Assembly: GCA_934446455.1 (NCBI GenBank)
Contig: CAKSEE010000014.1
Location: 1-57,161, forward strand
DNA length: 57,161 nt
Direction: 5' to 3'
From: an uncultured Oscillospiraceae bacterium
GTDB taxonomy: Bacteria > Bacillota > Clostridia > Oscillospirales > Ruminococcaceae
Part shown: positions 24,914 through 33,538 of the stretch, piece after piece
How positions within the stretch are numbered: position 1 is the first letter of the stretch
Layout of the letters: each line of letters starts with the position of its first letter
Notes under the pieces: generated by a model
Seen by the model: the letters and a program-made list of their open reading frames with translations, nothing else
What the model was told of the DNA's origin: nothing
Databases searched by the model: none
Position numbers and translations under genes: made by a program

Positions 24914-25648
24914 TTACACGTTCTTGTTTACTATGCGGGATTCGTACCTGCCTGTTTCAAGGTCGATATAGCGCGTGAAAAGCGACACCTTGTTGTCCGC
25001 ATTCAGGTTGTCCCACACAAAGGCGGTGAATACGTCTATGTCCATGTCGGGGATAAGCACGTTCTTCGGCTCGCCCTCAAAGCTCGGCAGCCTGCGAACG
25101 CCGCCGCACTCGCACTCATCGCCTGCGTAGGTGTGGATAAAGCTGCCCTTTCCGCTTACGGGGTCGCTGTAGGCAAATGTGTATCTGCGGCAGGAGGAGG
25201 GGTCGCCGTCGGCGCTCTTGAGTATCGACATGGCGTAGTTCATGCCGCCCTTTTCCGCGTGGACTATACCCGAAATGCGTGGGGTGAAGTTGGGGCAGTC
25301 GTCCTCAAACTCGCGCGTGCGCAGCGACTGCTCAAAGGTGAGCTGCCTGTCCATGCACTCGTAAATAGTGTCGGTCTGGTCGCCGTTGGTGACTATCGTC
25401 TTGTTGCCGAGAACGCGCACGGGCGCGTATATGATAAGGTGCGGGTCTACCATTTTCGTCGGGTCGAACGCCTGCGTGCGGATTCCCTCGCCGTCCTCAA
25501 CGAAAACGCGGTTGCGGCTGTTCTCGCTTCTGCCCATGATGAAGTAGGCGATAACGGCCTTTTTCCCGTCCGCAGACCTGCCGATAACTATTCCCCTGCC
25601 GTGGTATGCAAGGGAATTAAGCTCCTTGTCAAGTGTGATGTACTCCAT
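24914..25648 (-). CDS. purO: IMP cyclohydrolase, PurO type
   Basis: 244 residues, AGGAGG 8 nt upstream. Matches the PurO-like IMP cyclohydrolase family seen in archaea and Clostridia: YHGRGIVIGRSADGKKAVIAYF, MGRSENSRNRVF, YAPVRVLGN, DYPNFTPRIS-like DCPNFTPRIS and TFVWDNLN-like FTAFVWDNLN. It closes the ring of FAICAR to IMP. Together with the neighbouring stand-alone AICAR transformylase it replaces fused PurH. Confidence 0.92.
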   Translation of the reverse strand: MEYITLDKELNSLAYHGRGIVIGRSADGKKAVIAYFIMGRSENSRNRVFVEDGEGIRTQAFDPTKMVDPHLIIYAPVRVLGNKTIVTNGDQTDTIYECMDRQLTFEQSLRTREFEDDCPNFTPRISGIVHAEKGGMNYAMSILKSADGDPSSCRRYTFAYSDPVSGKGSFIHTYAGDECECGGVRRLPSFEGEPKNVLIPDMDIDVFTAFVWDNLNADNKVSLFTRYIDLETGRYESRIVNKNV

Positions 25649-25660
25649 TTTGTCCTCCTG

Positions 25661-25807
25661 TTATACTGTGCCGAGATAACATCTCGGGATATTCGGCACG
25701 GTTATCATTCCGTCCTTGCTGTATCTGTCGGAAAGCTCCGAAAGCACCGCGCACAGCGGCTCGTAATTTTCCTCGCCCTGCCGCTGAACATTTCCTCGTT
25801 CACGTCA
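25661..25807 (-). other. In-frame continuation of purN beyond a UGA codon
   Basis: After the UGA (25805-25807) the frame encodes 47 residues including GEENYEPLCAVLSELSDRYS and MITVPNIPRCYLGTV, then TAA at 25661-25663. The composition is protein-like. The spacing of that TAA to the next start (12 bp) matches the tight 13-bp gap between purO and purH. Immediately 3' of the UGA a stem CGUGAAC/GUUC-A-GCG with an 8-nt loop can form. Confidence 0.65.
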
Positions 25808-26914
25808 CGCCCACGCGTAGTTGCCGCTTTTTTTGCGCAGGCGGTCGTTCCACGGCGACACGTCAAGGTACTCGCCGACATACACCGCCTCGTTATCACG
25901 CACAGCCCACTCCACGGACAGGTCGGGCACGTCCGTAAAGGTGAGCCTTACGCTGTACGCTGCGGGCGCTTCCTCGTCGGGCAGCAGGTCGTGCGCGTAC
26001 GCCGTGAGCGCCGCGGGCTGCAAATGCTCCCGCACGTTTTCGGGCGTTATCTCGCACTCAATGTCGAATGCGTTCGCGTTTTCCGCGATAACGTCGCGCA
26101 GGTACTCCGCCGAAGCCGCATAAAGCCCGCGCAGCAGCTCATCGGGCAGCCGCTCGAAGCTTTCAGCGCAGCGCCTCAGCAGCTCCTCGCCCGTTTTCTT
26201 GCCGAGAAGCTCAACGCCGCACCCGTATCTCTCGGAATAAAGCGTGCCGCCAAGCGCGCCGTAATAACCGCTCTCGGTTATCTCCACCCTGCTTTTTATC
26301 ACGGTCACGCCGTTCTCAACGGCTATCCTGTCCTCGCAGAAAAGCGACACCGCCTGTGGAAGTATCTTCCACTCTGCCTGCTCCATAATGCGCCGCTGAA
26401 GCGTTTCGGGCGTGTCGCCCTGCTCAACCGCAACCGCCTTTTGCAGGATTATCGGTCCCGCGTCGCACTCCGCCGTGACAAAATGCACCGTTGCGCCCGA
26501 TACCTTAACGCCCTTTGCAAGCGCCGCTTCATGCACGTGCAGCCCGTAGAAGCCCTTGCCGCAGAAGCTCGGGATAAGCGCGGGGTGAACGTTTATCATC
26601 CTGTTCGGGAACGCGCTGCACACCTGCTCGTCGAGTATCGTCATAAAGCCCGCGTACACCACAAGGTCCGCGCGCTCCTCAAGCAGCGTGCCGCGCATTG
26701 CCGCGCTGTACGCCGCCGCGTCCGCATAGTCCTTTCTCGGCAGAACGCGCGTTCTTATGCCGTTGTTTGCCGCCCGCGTGAGCGCGTAGGCGTCCGCCTT
26801 TGAGGAGATAACGCAGGTTATCCTGCCGCCGTTTATCTCCCCGCGCTTCTGCGCGTCAATGAGCGCCTGTAGATTCGTGCCGCCGCCCGACACCAGCACA
26901 ACGATGTTTTTCAT
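25805..26914 (-). CDS. purN: Phosphoribosylglycinamide formyltransferase fused to an unknown C-terminal domain
   Basis: 369 residues to the first stop. Residues 1-195 are PurN: VVLVSGGGTNLQALID, VISSKADAYAL, GFMTILDEQV, MINVHPALIPSF (catalytic Asn/His) and GATVHFVTAECDAGPIILQ. Normal PurN ends near 200. Residues 200-369 form an extra domain I do not recognise (TFTDVPDLSVEWAVRDNEAV, VGEYLDVSPWNDRL). The stop is a UGA followed by C, after which the same frame stays open for 47 codons and ends TAA 12 bp before purO. The real product may thus be longer, or the gene may carry a recent nonsense change. Confidence 0.88.
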   Translation of the reverse strand: MKNIVVLVSGGGTNLQALIDAQKRGEINGGRITCVISSKADAYALTRAANNGIRTRVLPRKDYADAAAYSAAMRGTLLEERADLVVYAGFMTILDEQVCSAFPNRMINVHPALIPSFCGKGFYGLHVHEAALAKGVKVSGATVHFVTAECDAGPIILQKAVAVEQGDTPETLQRRIMEQAEWKILPQAVSLFCEDRIAVENGVTVIKSRVEITESGYYGALGGTLYSERYGCGVELLGKKTGEELLRRCAESFERLPDELLRGLYAASAEYLRDVIAENANAFDIECEITPENVREHLQPAALTAYAHDLLPDEEAPAAYSVRLTFTDVPDLSVEWAVRDNEAVYVGEYLDVSPWNDRLRKKSGNYAWA

Positions 26915-26936
26915 TGCCGCCCCTCCGTTAAAACCG

Positions 26937-26971
26937 CACAGCCGCCCGCGGTATGCCCGTATGCGGCTGTG
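26937..26971 (-). other. Hairpin between purM and purN
   Basis: 9-bp perfect stem CACAGCCGC/GCGGCTGTG with a 17-nt loop, in the 65-bp gap. A short TTTT follows on the minus strand. It may be a processing or partial termination site within the operon. Confidence 0.55.
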
Positions 26972-26979
26972 GTGTGGAT

Positions 26980-28014
26980 TTATCCGATGATAACGCCCTC
27001 GCTGCTCTCGACCGTTTCGCCGATGACGCAGGCGTTCTCGCCGTTTGCCCTGAGTATCTCAACCGTTCTCTGCGCGTCAGCCTTGTCAACTACAAGCGCC
27101 ATGCCTATGCCCATGTTGAACGTGTTGTACATATCGTGCTCGGGAATCTCGCCCTCGCGCTGAATGAGCCTGAATATCGCGGGAACCTCGTAGCTCGACC
27201 TGTCTATCTTCGCTGCAATGCCCTCGGGCAGCGCGCGCGGAATATTCTCATAGAAGCCGCCGCCCGTGATGTGCGAGATGGACTTTACGTCTACCTTGGA
27301 AAGCAGGTCGAGAACGGGCTTTACATATATCTTTGTGGGCGTAAGGAGCGACTCGCCGAGCGACATTCCGAGCTCGGGGTAGAAGCTCTTGAGGTTCTGC
27401 TCGTTGATGTTGAACACCTTTCTCACAAGCGAGAAGCCGTTGGAATGAACGCCGCTCGAGGCAATGCCGACGATAGCGTCGCCGGCCTTTATTTTACTGC
27501 TGTCGAGTATCTTGTCCTTGTCTACAATGCCCGTTGCATAGCCTGCAACGTCGTATTCGTCAACGGGATAAAAGCCCGGCATTTCTGCGGTTTCGCCGCC
27601 GACGAGCGCGCAGCCCGCCTGCACGCAGCCCTCCGCAACGCCGCTTACGATATCCGCGACAAGCTCGGGCACGTTCTTGCCGAGCGCTATGTAGTCGAGG
27701 AAGATAAGGGGCTTTGCGCCGCAGCAGATTATGTCGTTTACGCACATCGCAACGGCGTCAATGCCGATGGTGTTGTGCTTGTTCATCAGGAACGCAAGCT
27801 TTAGCTTGGTGCCGACGCCGTCCGTGCCGCTTACGAGAACGGGGTGCTTTATCCCCGTCAGGTCAGGCTCGAACAGACCGCCAAAGCCGCCTATCCCCGA
27901 AATGCACCCGGGTATCTCGGTGCGCTTTATGTGCTTTTTCATGAGGCGTACACCCTCATAGCCTGCGGTAACGTCAACGCCCGCCGCCTTGTAGCTTTCG
28001 CTGAAACTTTTCAT
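26980..28014 (-). CDS. purM: Phosphoribosylformylglycinamidine cyclo-ligase (AIR synthetase)
   Basis: 344 residues; AAGGAAGG precedes ATG. Characteristic sequences: [78 protein letters not shown] and [16 protein letters not shown]. It closes FGAM to aminoimidazole ribotide with ATP in the cytoplasm. The length is typical. It lies between purF (59 bp) and purN (65 bp) in the pur operon. Confidence 0.97.
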   Translation of the reverse strand: MKSFSESYKAAGVDVTAGYEGVRLMKKHIKRTEIPGCISGIGGFGGLFEPDLTGIKHPVLVSGTDGVGTKLKLAFLMNKHNTIGIDAVAMCVNDIICCGAKPLIFLDYIALGKNVPELVADIVSGVAEGCVQAGCALVGGETAEMPGFYPVDEYDVAGYATGIVDKDKILDSSKIKAGDAIVGIASSGVHSNGFSLVRKVFNINEQNLKSFYPELGMSLGESLLTPTKIYVKPVLDLLSKVDVKSISHITGGGFYENIPRALPEGIAAKIDRSSYEVPAIFRLIQREGEIPEHDMYNTFNMGIGMALVVDKADAQRTVEILRANGENACVIGETVESSEGVIIG

Positions 28015-28073
28015 GATAAACCTTCCTTGTGATTATTCTGCCCTGTAAAGCCGCCCGTAAGCGCGCGGCGCCC

Positions 28074-29498
28074 TTATTCGTCGAACTTCATTTCAAACTT
28101 GTCCTTGGGTATCTCGCGCGGCACCTCTATCGGGTAACTTCCCGTAAAGCACCCCGTGCAGAACCCGCACGAAGCGTTCTCCGCAAGCTTTACAACGCTC
28201 TCGGTGCTTAAGAAGCCGAGGGAATCCACGCCGATTATCTGCGCTATCTCCTCAACCGTGTGCTTGTTTGCAATGAGGTTCTCCTTGCTGTCTATGTCCG
28301 TGCCGAAAAAGCACTCGCTTATAAACGGCGGCGAGGATATCCTCATGTGTATCTCTTTCGCGCCCGCGTGCCGAAGCAGCTTTACCACCTTTGCGGAGGT
28401 AGTGCCGCGCACAATGCTGTCGTCAACGAGAACCACGCGCTTGCCCTCTACCGTTTCGCGCAGGGCGTTGAGCTTTATGCGCACGGAGTTTTCGCGCATA
28501 CCCTGCGAGGGCTGTATGAAAGTTCTGCCGATGTAGCGGTTCTTCACAAAGCCTATGCCGTACGGAATGCCGCTCGTCTGCGCAAAGCCGAGCGCCGCGT
28601 CCAGCCCGCTGTCGGGGCAGCCGATAACAACGTCCGCCTGCACGGGGTGCTCAAGCGCCAGAAAGTTGCCCGCGCGGATACGCGCCCTGTGTACGCTCGC
28701 GCCCTCGATAACGCTGTCGGGTCGCGCGAAATATATGTACTCGAACACGCACATGGAGCTCTTCTGCCCGCAGTGCGTGCGAATGCTCTGCAAACCCTTG
28801 TCGTCGATGACGAGAATCTCGCCGGGCTCGATATCGCGCACGAACTCTGCGCCTATGCTGTCAAGCGCGCAGGTTTCGCTCGCAATAACGTAGCCCTCAC
28901 CCTCGGGAAGCTCCCCGAGGACGAGCGGACGGAAGCCCTGCGGGTCGCGCGCGGCAATAAGCTTCTTCGGCGACATTATGCAAAGCGAGTAAGCCCCGCG
29001 AATGCGGTTCATCGCCTTTTCCACCGCCTCCTGTATCGAGCCGCTGTGAATGCGCTCGTGCGTTATGGCGTAGGAAATTACCTCCGTGTCGCTTGTGCTG
29101 TGGAAAATCGCGCCCTGCATCTCAAACTCGCGGCGCAGGTCGGGCGCGTTTATAAGGTTGCCGTTATGCGCAATGGCAAGCGCGCCCTTCATATGGCGCA
29201 CAACCATCGGCTGGCAGTTTGCGGTGTTAACGTTGCCTGTGGTGGAATAGCGGACATGTCCTACCGCTATTCTGCCGTCCGCGAACTCGTCGAGAACGCG
29301 CTTTGTGAACACCTCGTTCACCAGTCCCAGTCCCTTGTGAGTCTGAAAGACCCCGCGGTCGTTCACAACGATGCCGCAGCTTTCCTGACCCCTGTGCTGA
29401 AGCGCATAGAGCCCGAAATAAACCGACGAGGCAACGTTGCAGGGCTTGTTTGTATATATGCCAAAAACGCCGCATTCTTCATGGATACTGTTAAGCAT
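28074..29498 (-). CDS. purF: Amidophosphoribosyltransferase
   Basis: 474 residues; AAAGGGG upstream. The nucleophile Cys 9 (HEECGVFGIY) would become N-terminal after removal of a short propeptide. The glutaminase domain has LQHRGQESCGI, GHVRYSTTG and AIAHNGNLINA. The PRPP site is KRVVLVDDSIVRGTTSAK. C-terminal Cys residues (ASCGFCTGCFTG) and the central CGQKSSMC point to the iron-sulfur cluster of the Bacillus-type enzyme. It makes phosphoribosylamine from PRPP and glutamine, the first committed step of purine synthesis. Confidence 0.97.
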   Translation of the reverse strand: MLNSIHEECGVFGIYTNKPCNVASSVYFGLYALQHRGQESCGIVVNDRGVFQTHKGLGLVNEVFTKRVLDEFADGRIAVGHVRYSTTGNVNTANCQPMVVRHMKGALAIAHNGNLINAPDLRREFEMQGAIFHSTSDTEVISYAITHERIHSGSIQEAVEKAMNRIRGAYSLCIMSPKKLIAARDPQGFRPLVLGELPEGEGYVIASETCALDSIGAEFVRDIEPGEILVIDDKGLQSIRTHCGQKSSMCVFEYIYFARPDSVIEGASVHRARIRAGNFLALEHPVQADVVIGCPDSGLDAALGFAQTSGIPYGIGFVKNRYIGRTFIQPSQGMRENSVRIKLNALRETVEGKRVVLVDDSIVRGTTSAKVVKLLRHAGAKEIHMRISSPPFISECFFGTDIDSKENLIANKHTVEEIAQIIGVDSLGFLSTESVVKLAENASCGFCTGCFTGSYPIEVPREIPKDKFEMKFDE

Positions 29499-29519
29499 GC
29501 TGTCCCCTTTCTGACCGTA

Positions 29520-30230
29520 TCAGCCGAAAATGCGGTGCATGACCTCGTTGTATGCGTCCTCAACGCCGCCCATATCCCTGCGGAAGCGGTCCTTGTCGAG
29601 CTTCTCGTGCGTGGTGGAATCCCAGAAGCGGCAGGTGTCGGGGGAAATCTCGTCTGCAAGGAGAATCTGCCCGTGGAAGCGGCCGAACTCTATCTTGAAG
29701 TCGATAAGATCGATATTGAGCTTCTTGAAGAAGCCGAGCATGAACTCGTTTACCTTGAACGCGTACCCGGATATGGTGTCTATCTCCTCCTGCGTTGCAA
29801 GCCCTAAGCCCAGCGCGTAGTAGCTGTTGATGAACGGGTCGCCCAGCTCGTCGCACTTGTAGCTGAACTCGAGCGTGGGGGTCTTGAGCGGCGTGCCCTC
29901 CGCAATGCCGAGCTTCTTGGAGAAGCTGCCTGCCGCAACGTTTCTTACTATAACCTCGAGCGGTACTATCTCGACTTTCTTGACGAGCGTTTCGCGGTCG
30001 TTAAGCTCCTTTACAAGGTGGGTGGGAACGCCCTCCTTTTCGAGAAGCCCGAACATATAGTTCGTCATTCTGTTGTTGATAACGCCCTTGCCCGTGATGG
30101 TGCCCTTCTTCTCGCCGTTGAACGCCGTTGCGTCGTCCTTGTAGGATACGATAACGTAGTCGGGGTTTTCAGTAGCGAAAACCTTCTTTGCCTTGCCCTC
30201 GTAAAGCTGCTCGCACTTTGTGTACTCCAT
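29520..30230 (-). CDS. purC: SAICAR synthetase
   Basis: 236 residues from ATG 30230, with AAAGGAG upstream. Family sequences: [69 protein letters not shown] and [15 protein letters not shown]. It joins aspartate to CAIR with ATP. Second gene of the operon, between purE (61 bp) and purF (21 bp). Confidence 0.97.
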   Translation of the reverse strand: MEYTKCEQLYEGKAKKVFATENPDYVIVSYKDDATAFNGEKKGTITGKGVINNRMTNYMFGLLEKEGVPTHLVKELNDRETLVKKVEIVPLEVIVRNVAAGSFSKKLGIAEGTPLKTPTLEFSYKCDELGDPFINSYYALGLGLATQEEIDTISGYAFKVNEFMLGFFKKLNIDLIDFKIEFGRFHGQILLADEISPDTCRFWDSTTHEKLDKDRFRRDMGGVEDAYNEVMHRIFG

Positions 30231-30291
30231 GATGTGTTCTCCTTTGCTCTGTTGTATCATTGCACAGCCGTTTAACGGTCTGCGTTATTGG

Positions 30292-30795
30292 TCAGATTTC
30301 CTTTGCGGTCTGCTGCATTTTCCTGTCAGCTTCAAGATTCTTCTCGTTCTGCCTGCGCCTGAAATCGGCAAGCTTCTGCGTGAGCTCCGCGTCGCCGAGC
30401 GCCAGTATCTGCGCGGCGAGGTGTCCCGCGTTTGCCGCGCCGTCAATGCCGACTGTCGCCACAGGCACACCCGGGGGCATCATAACCGACGACAGCAGCG
30501 CGTCAACGCCCTCGAGCGCCTTTGCCTTAACGGGTATTGCAATAACGGGAAGCGTTGTATTTCCCGCAATGGCGCCCGCAAGGTGCGCCGCCATTCCCGC
30601 AGCGGCAATGATAACGCCGAAGCCGTTGTCTGCGGCGCTGCGCGCAAACTCCGCCACCTGCACGGGCGAGCGGTGCGCGGACAGCACGCGCATCTCAAAC
30701 GGTATGCCGAACTCCTTAAGCACCTCCCCCGCTTTTCTTACAACGGGGAAATCGCTGTCGCTGCCCATTATGACTGCGACCTTTTTCTGTGACAT
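30292..30795 (-). CDS. purE: N5-carboxyaminoimidazole ribonucleotide mutase
   Basis: 167 residues from ATG 30795, with AAAGGA 9 nt upstream; ATG 30804 would overlap the ribosome site. Motifs: VAVIMGSDSDFPVV (phosphate loop), LSAHRSP (catalytic His), AAAGMAAHLAG and SSVMMPPGVPVATVGIDGA. It converts N5-CAIR to CAIR. First gene of the pur operon, preceded by a leader with an attenuator. purK, purD, purL, purB and purA are not in the window. Confidence 0.97.
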   Translation of the reverse strand: MSQKKVAVIMGSDSDFPVVRKAGEVLKEFGIPFEMRVLSAHRSPVQVAEFARSAADNGFGVIIAAAGMAAHLAGAIAGNTTLPVIAIPVKAKALEGVDALLSSVMMPPGVPVATVGIDGAANAGHLAAQILALGDAELTQKLADFRRRQNEKNLEADRKMQQTAKEI

Positions 30796-30810
30796 ATCGA
30801 CCATTCCTTT

Positions 30811-30842
30811 CAAATAAAAAATAGCTGTATGGGTATACAGCT
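30811..30842 (-). terminator. Attenuator-like terminator before purE
   Basis: Minus strand 8-bp perfect stem AGCTGTAT/ATACAGCT with an ACCC loop, then ATTTTTTATTT, ending 15 bp before the purE start. Its place inside the leader, ahead of the first gene, implies regulated termination. Confidence 0.88.
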
Positions 30843-30981
30843 AAAAAATCACAGATTGAACCTATATGCACTTATTCCGTAAAAAACAGACGACCTCTTA
30901 TCTGAAAGTAAAGCATGATTTAACAAAAACATCATATCTGCTCCAATCGGTTTTATACGAAACTTTCCGTGCAAACATCAC
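30843..30981 (-). promoter_or_regulatory. Unclassified leader RNA of the purine operon
   Basis: About 140 nt between the predicted start site and the attenuator. A possible stem AGC-(AGAT)-ATGAT/ATCAT-GCT lies at about 30913-30943, and a CAGA/TCTG pairing precedes TTTTTT. It has none of the conserved blocks of the guanine, PRPP or ZTP riboswitches that I can recognise. Confidence 0.45.
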
Positions 30982-30987
30982 TATTTC

Positions 30988-31016
30988 ATTTTACAACATT
31001 CCGCGCGCAATTGCAA
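30988..31016 (-). promoter_or_regulatory. Promoter of the purine operon
   Basis: Minus strand TTGCAA (31011-31016), 17-bp spacer, TAAAAT (30988-30993). Confidence 0.72.
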
Positions 31017-31113
31017 GTGCTTTTGAGAAATTTCAACAATTTATCTCAAACGCGTGGAAAAATTCCCGCCAAAACCGTCAATATCTACATATTGTATAGC
31101 GGCGGATACTCAC

Positions 31114-31806
31114 TTACAGAATACGCGAGTTATTGATGACAAGCCCGAAGCGCAGCCCGAGGAAGCCCGCCGCCGCGCGGCACAGGTCCATTCTTGTCAG
31201 GAATATCTCGAAGTATTCCATAACGGGGCTTATCGCCGTGTCTATCTCAAGGAAAAGCACCAGCTCCTTCTTGTCGTCCGAAAACGCAAGGCGCGAGCTT
31301 TTCGCGGCGTAATTCACGCGGTCGTGGATATCCCGCGCGAGGTTCTCGCTGCTGGGCACGAACGCCGAGCCGTCCTTTGCGCGCACGCGCGAACGCCGCA
31401 CGTCGCTCTTGTCCGCGAGGATAAGAGCCGCAGCTATTGGCGTTACGGGCTTTGCGGTGTTCTCGTCGTGGTTGCCTATGGCGCTTACTATCTGCGCTGT
31501 CTCCTCTGCGGGCATGCCCATGTTGTCAAGCAGCCTGAACGCCATTACAGCGCCGCTCTGCGCGTGGTCTATGCGGTTTATCACGTTGCCGATGTCGTGC
31601 ATATACGCGGCTATCTGCGCAAGCTCGCAGGTGCGCGCGTCGTAGCCCAGCGTGTCCAGTATCTCAAAGGCTACCGCAGCCGCGCGCTCAACGTGCGCGT
31701 TTGAATGCTCCGTGTATCCGATAGTGCTCAGAACCGCGTCCGCGTAGTTGATGTAGGTCTGTATATCCTTGTTGCGGCGGATATACTCGTAGGTTACATT
31801 GCTCAT
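31114..31806 (-). CDS. HD-domain metal-dependent phosphohydrolase
   Basis: 230 residues from ATG 31806, with AGGAG upstream. HD motif residues: H38 (or H34), H70-D71 (AAYMHDIGNVINRIDH), H81, H113/D114 (IGNHDEN) and D132 (LILADKSDV). This pattern fits HD proteins acting on phosphomonoesters or nucleotides. The C-terminal half has an added domain (KELVLFLEIDTAISPVMEYF). The substrate is unknown. Last gene of a minus run, 17 bp after the GH16 gene. Confidence 0.88.
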   Translation of the reverse strand: MSNVTYEYIRRNKDIQTYINYADAVLSTIGYTEHSNAHVERAAAVAFEILDTLGYDARTCELAQIAAYMHDIGNVINRIDHAQSGAVMAFRLLDNMGMPAEETAQIVSAIGNHDENTAKPVTPIAAALILADKSDVRRSRVRAKDGSAFVPSSENLARDIHDRVNYAAKSSRLAFSDDKKELVLFLEIDTAISPVMEYFEIFLTRMDLCRAAAGFLGLRFGLVINNSRIL

Positions 31807-31823
31807 TTCTTTCTCCTGTTCTT

Positions 31824-32609
31824 TCAGTCCATAAGGGCGTAGGCGCGCACATAGTCTATCTTTATCCTGTCGCGCAGGTTCTTCTTGTCCAGTTTGTCGT
31901 ACGTCCACGAGCCTGTTTCTGCGGAAATTATCATGTAGAGCGGCACCTCGCACGTGCCTCCCGCCTCGCGGGCGTCCGTGCGCCATGTTTCAGCGCCGTC
32001 AACATAGAACACATACTCCGCGGGCGTCCACAGCACGCCGAATGTGTGATACCCGCCGTCGTATTCAAGCGGCACGGTCGTTCCAAGCATACGGTGCGCC
32101 GCGGTGTAGCCGTCCCAGTGAAGCGTGTGCTGCACAAGCCCCTCGTCGTGATAAGCGCTTTCGTACACGTCTATCTCCGTACCGTCCCTGCCGCCGTTCT
32201 CCTCGCTCATAACGTCGTCGGTAATAAGCCAGAACGCCGTCCAGTAGCCCGGCACGGTGTTAAGCGTGGTGCGTATCTCATAGTAGCCGTAGGTCTGCTC
32301 GAATATCCCCTTTGTCCACACCGCTCCCGTCAGAATGTTTCCGGAATCCCTGTCGGTGCGCGCGGATATGATAAGCTCTCCCCTGCCGTTAAGGTACGCC
32401 ATGGAGTCGTCCCAGTAGTTCTCCATGTCCTGCCGCTTCATCTCGGCGGCGCGCGTCCACTTCGCGGGGTCAAGCTCCGCGCCGTCAAAGTCGTCCTCAA
32501 ACGTAAGCGCAAGCCTGCGCCCGTCCACCACAAGGTCCGCGCTCTCGCGCTCCGCCGCCGCAGGCAGCGCCGCAACAAACGCCATAAGCGCCGCTATTAT
32601 GCCTTTCAT
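31824..32609 (-). CDS. Exported GH16-family glycoside hydrolase
   Basis: 261 residues. Signal peptide 1-19 (MKGIIAALMAFVAALPAAAE). The GH16 catalytic motif ExDxxE is Glu145-Asp147-Glu150 (GTEIDVYES), and family strands WTKGIFEQTYGYYEIR and PGYWTAFWLI are clear. GH16 enzymes cut beta-1,3/1,4-glucans (laminarinase, lichenase) or related galactans; the exact substrate cannot be told. No carbohydrate-binding module. The start overlaps the stop of the transporter gene by 4 bp. Confidence 0.93.
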   Translation of the reverse strand: MKGIIAALMAFVAALPAAAERESADLVVDGRRLALTFEDDFDGAELDPAKWTRAAEMKRQDMENYWDDSMAYLNGRGELIISARTDRDSGNILTGAVWTKGIFEQTYGYYEIRTTLNTVPGYWTAFWLITDDVMSEENGGRDGTEIDVYESAYHDEGLVQHTLHWDGYTAAHRMLGTTVPLEYDGGYHTFGVLWTPAEYVFYVDGAETWRTDAREAGGTCEVPLYMIISAETGSWTYDKLDKKNLRDRIKIDYVRAYALMD

Positions 32610-33508
32610 TGCTTCTCCTTATCCGTGTGCGGGCAGTTGTTGTAAATAAACATCGCAAGCGCCGCTGCGAAGATTATCCCGTAGCCCAGAAAGCTCCACC
32701 CGTCGGGCACCTGCCGCATGAATATGAACCCCAGCAGCGCCGCAAAGCCTATCTGCGAGTAGTCGTAGATAGACACCTCTTTCGCGGGGGCGAACGTATA
32801 CGCCGCCGTTATGGAGAACTGCCCGCCCGCAGCGCTCAGCCCCGCGCCCACAAGCGCCAGCAGCTGCGCCGCCGTCATCGGCGAAAACTGCGCTATCGTG
32901 AGCGGCAGCGCCGCAAGCGTGGAGAACGCCGAGAAGAAGAACACGACGTAATATCCCTTAACGCCCTTGCCCGTAGCCTTGCGCACGAACGTGTAGGCAA
33001 GCCCCGCGAACATTCCCCCCGCAAGACCCGCAACAGAGGCCGCAAGGTCTGCGTTCCGGAACGTTGGCTTTATAACGAAAAGCGCCCCCGCGAACGCCGT
33101 GAGTATCATCGCCCACTGAAAGCCGTTCGCGCGCTCCTTTAATATTATCGCAGAGAATATCATCGCGAAGAACGGCGACATCTTGTTGAGAAGCGAGGCG
33201 TCGGAGATGTTGAGGTGCGAGATAGCGTAGAAATTGCACACCACCCCGAGGTAGCCGAACGCGCCGCGCATGAAAAGCTCCGCGCGCGCCCCCTTCGGCG
33301 GGATAACGCTGCACCTGTTCTTTATAAGCGCGCCCGACGCGATTATGAGCGCGAAAAAGTTGCGGAAGAACGTTTTCTGCACCGTGGGGACGTCCCCCGA
33401 AAGCGACACAAAAAGATTCATAAGCGCAAAGAAGAACGCCGCGCACAGTATGCACAGCACCGCCTTGTTCTTCTGCGGGATTTTAGCCGCAAGTTCCCTT
33501 ATCTTCAT
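32606..33508 (-). CDS. EamA/DMT-family transporter
   Basis: 300 residues with ten predicted membrane segments in two EamA repeats (VLCILCAAFFFALMNLFVSL in the first; AGGMFAGLAYTFVRKATGKG in the second). TFFRNFFALIIASG is the usual first-repeat pattern. It exports or exchanges small metabolites, and the substrate is unknown. GGAAG ahead of ATG is weak. Overlaps the GH16 gene by 4 bp and follows the pyridoxine kinase gene by 30 bp. Confidence 0.9.
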   Translation of the reverse strand: MKIRELAAKIPQKNKAVLCILCAAFFFALMNLFVSLSGDVPTVQKTFFRNFFALIIASGALIKNRCSVIPPKGARAELFMRGAFGYLGVVCNFYAISHLNISDASLLNKMSPFFAMIFSAIILKERANGFQWAMILTAFAGALFVIKPTFRNADLAASVAGLAGGMFAGLAYTFVRKATGKGVKGYYVVFFFSAFSTLAALPLTIAQFSPMTAAQLLALVGAGLSAAGGQFSITAAYTFAPAKEVSIYDYSQIGFAALLGFIFMRQVPDGWSFLGYGIIFAAALAMFIYNNCPHTDKEKQ

Positions 33509-33538
33509 TTCTTCCGTTCATCTCTTTATCTGTATATT

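Noticed and set aside
25705..25802. A separate small gene starting at GTG in the purN-purO gap (MNEEMFSGRARK)
   Set aside because: The frame encodes only 32 Arg/Thr-rich residues; the alternative frame continuous with purN has better protein character and ends closer to purO.
24797..26803. A 668-codon plus-strand frame opposite purO and purN
   Set aside because: It is antisense to genes with firm family motifs and shows the same Val/Arg/Ala/His-rich composition as other shadow frames.
30843..30981. Guanine (purine) riboswitch before purE
   Set aside because: CGTATAA and GATATG occur by chance, but the conserved TTTCTACC, CCGTAAA and GACTA blocks in the right order are absent.
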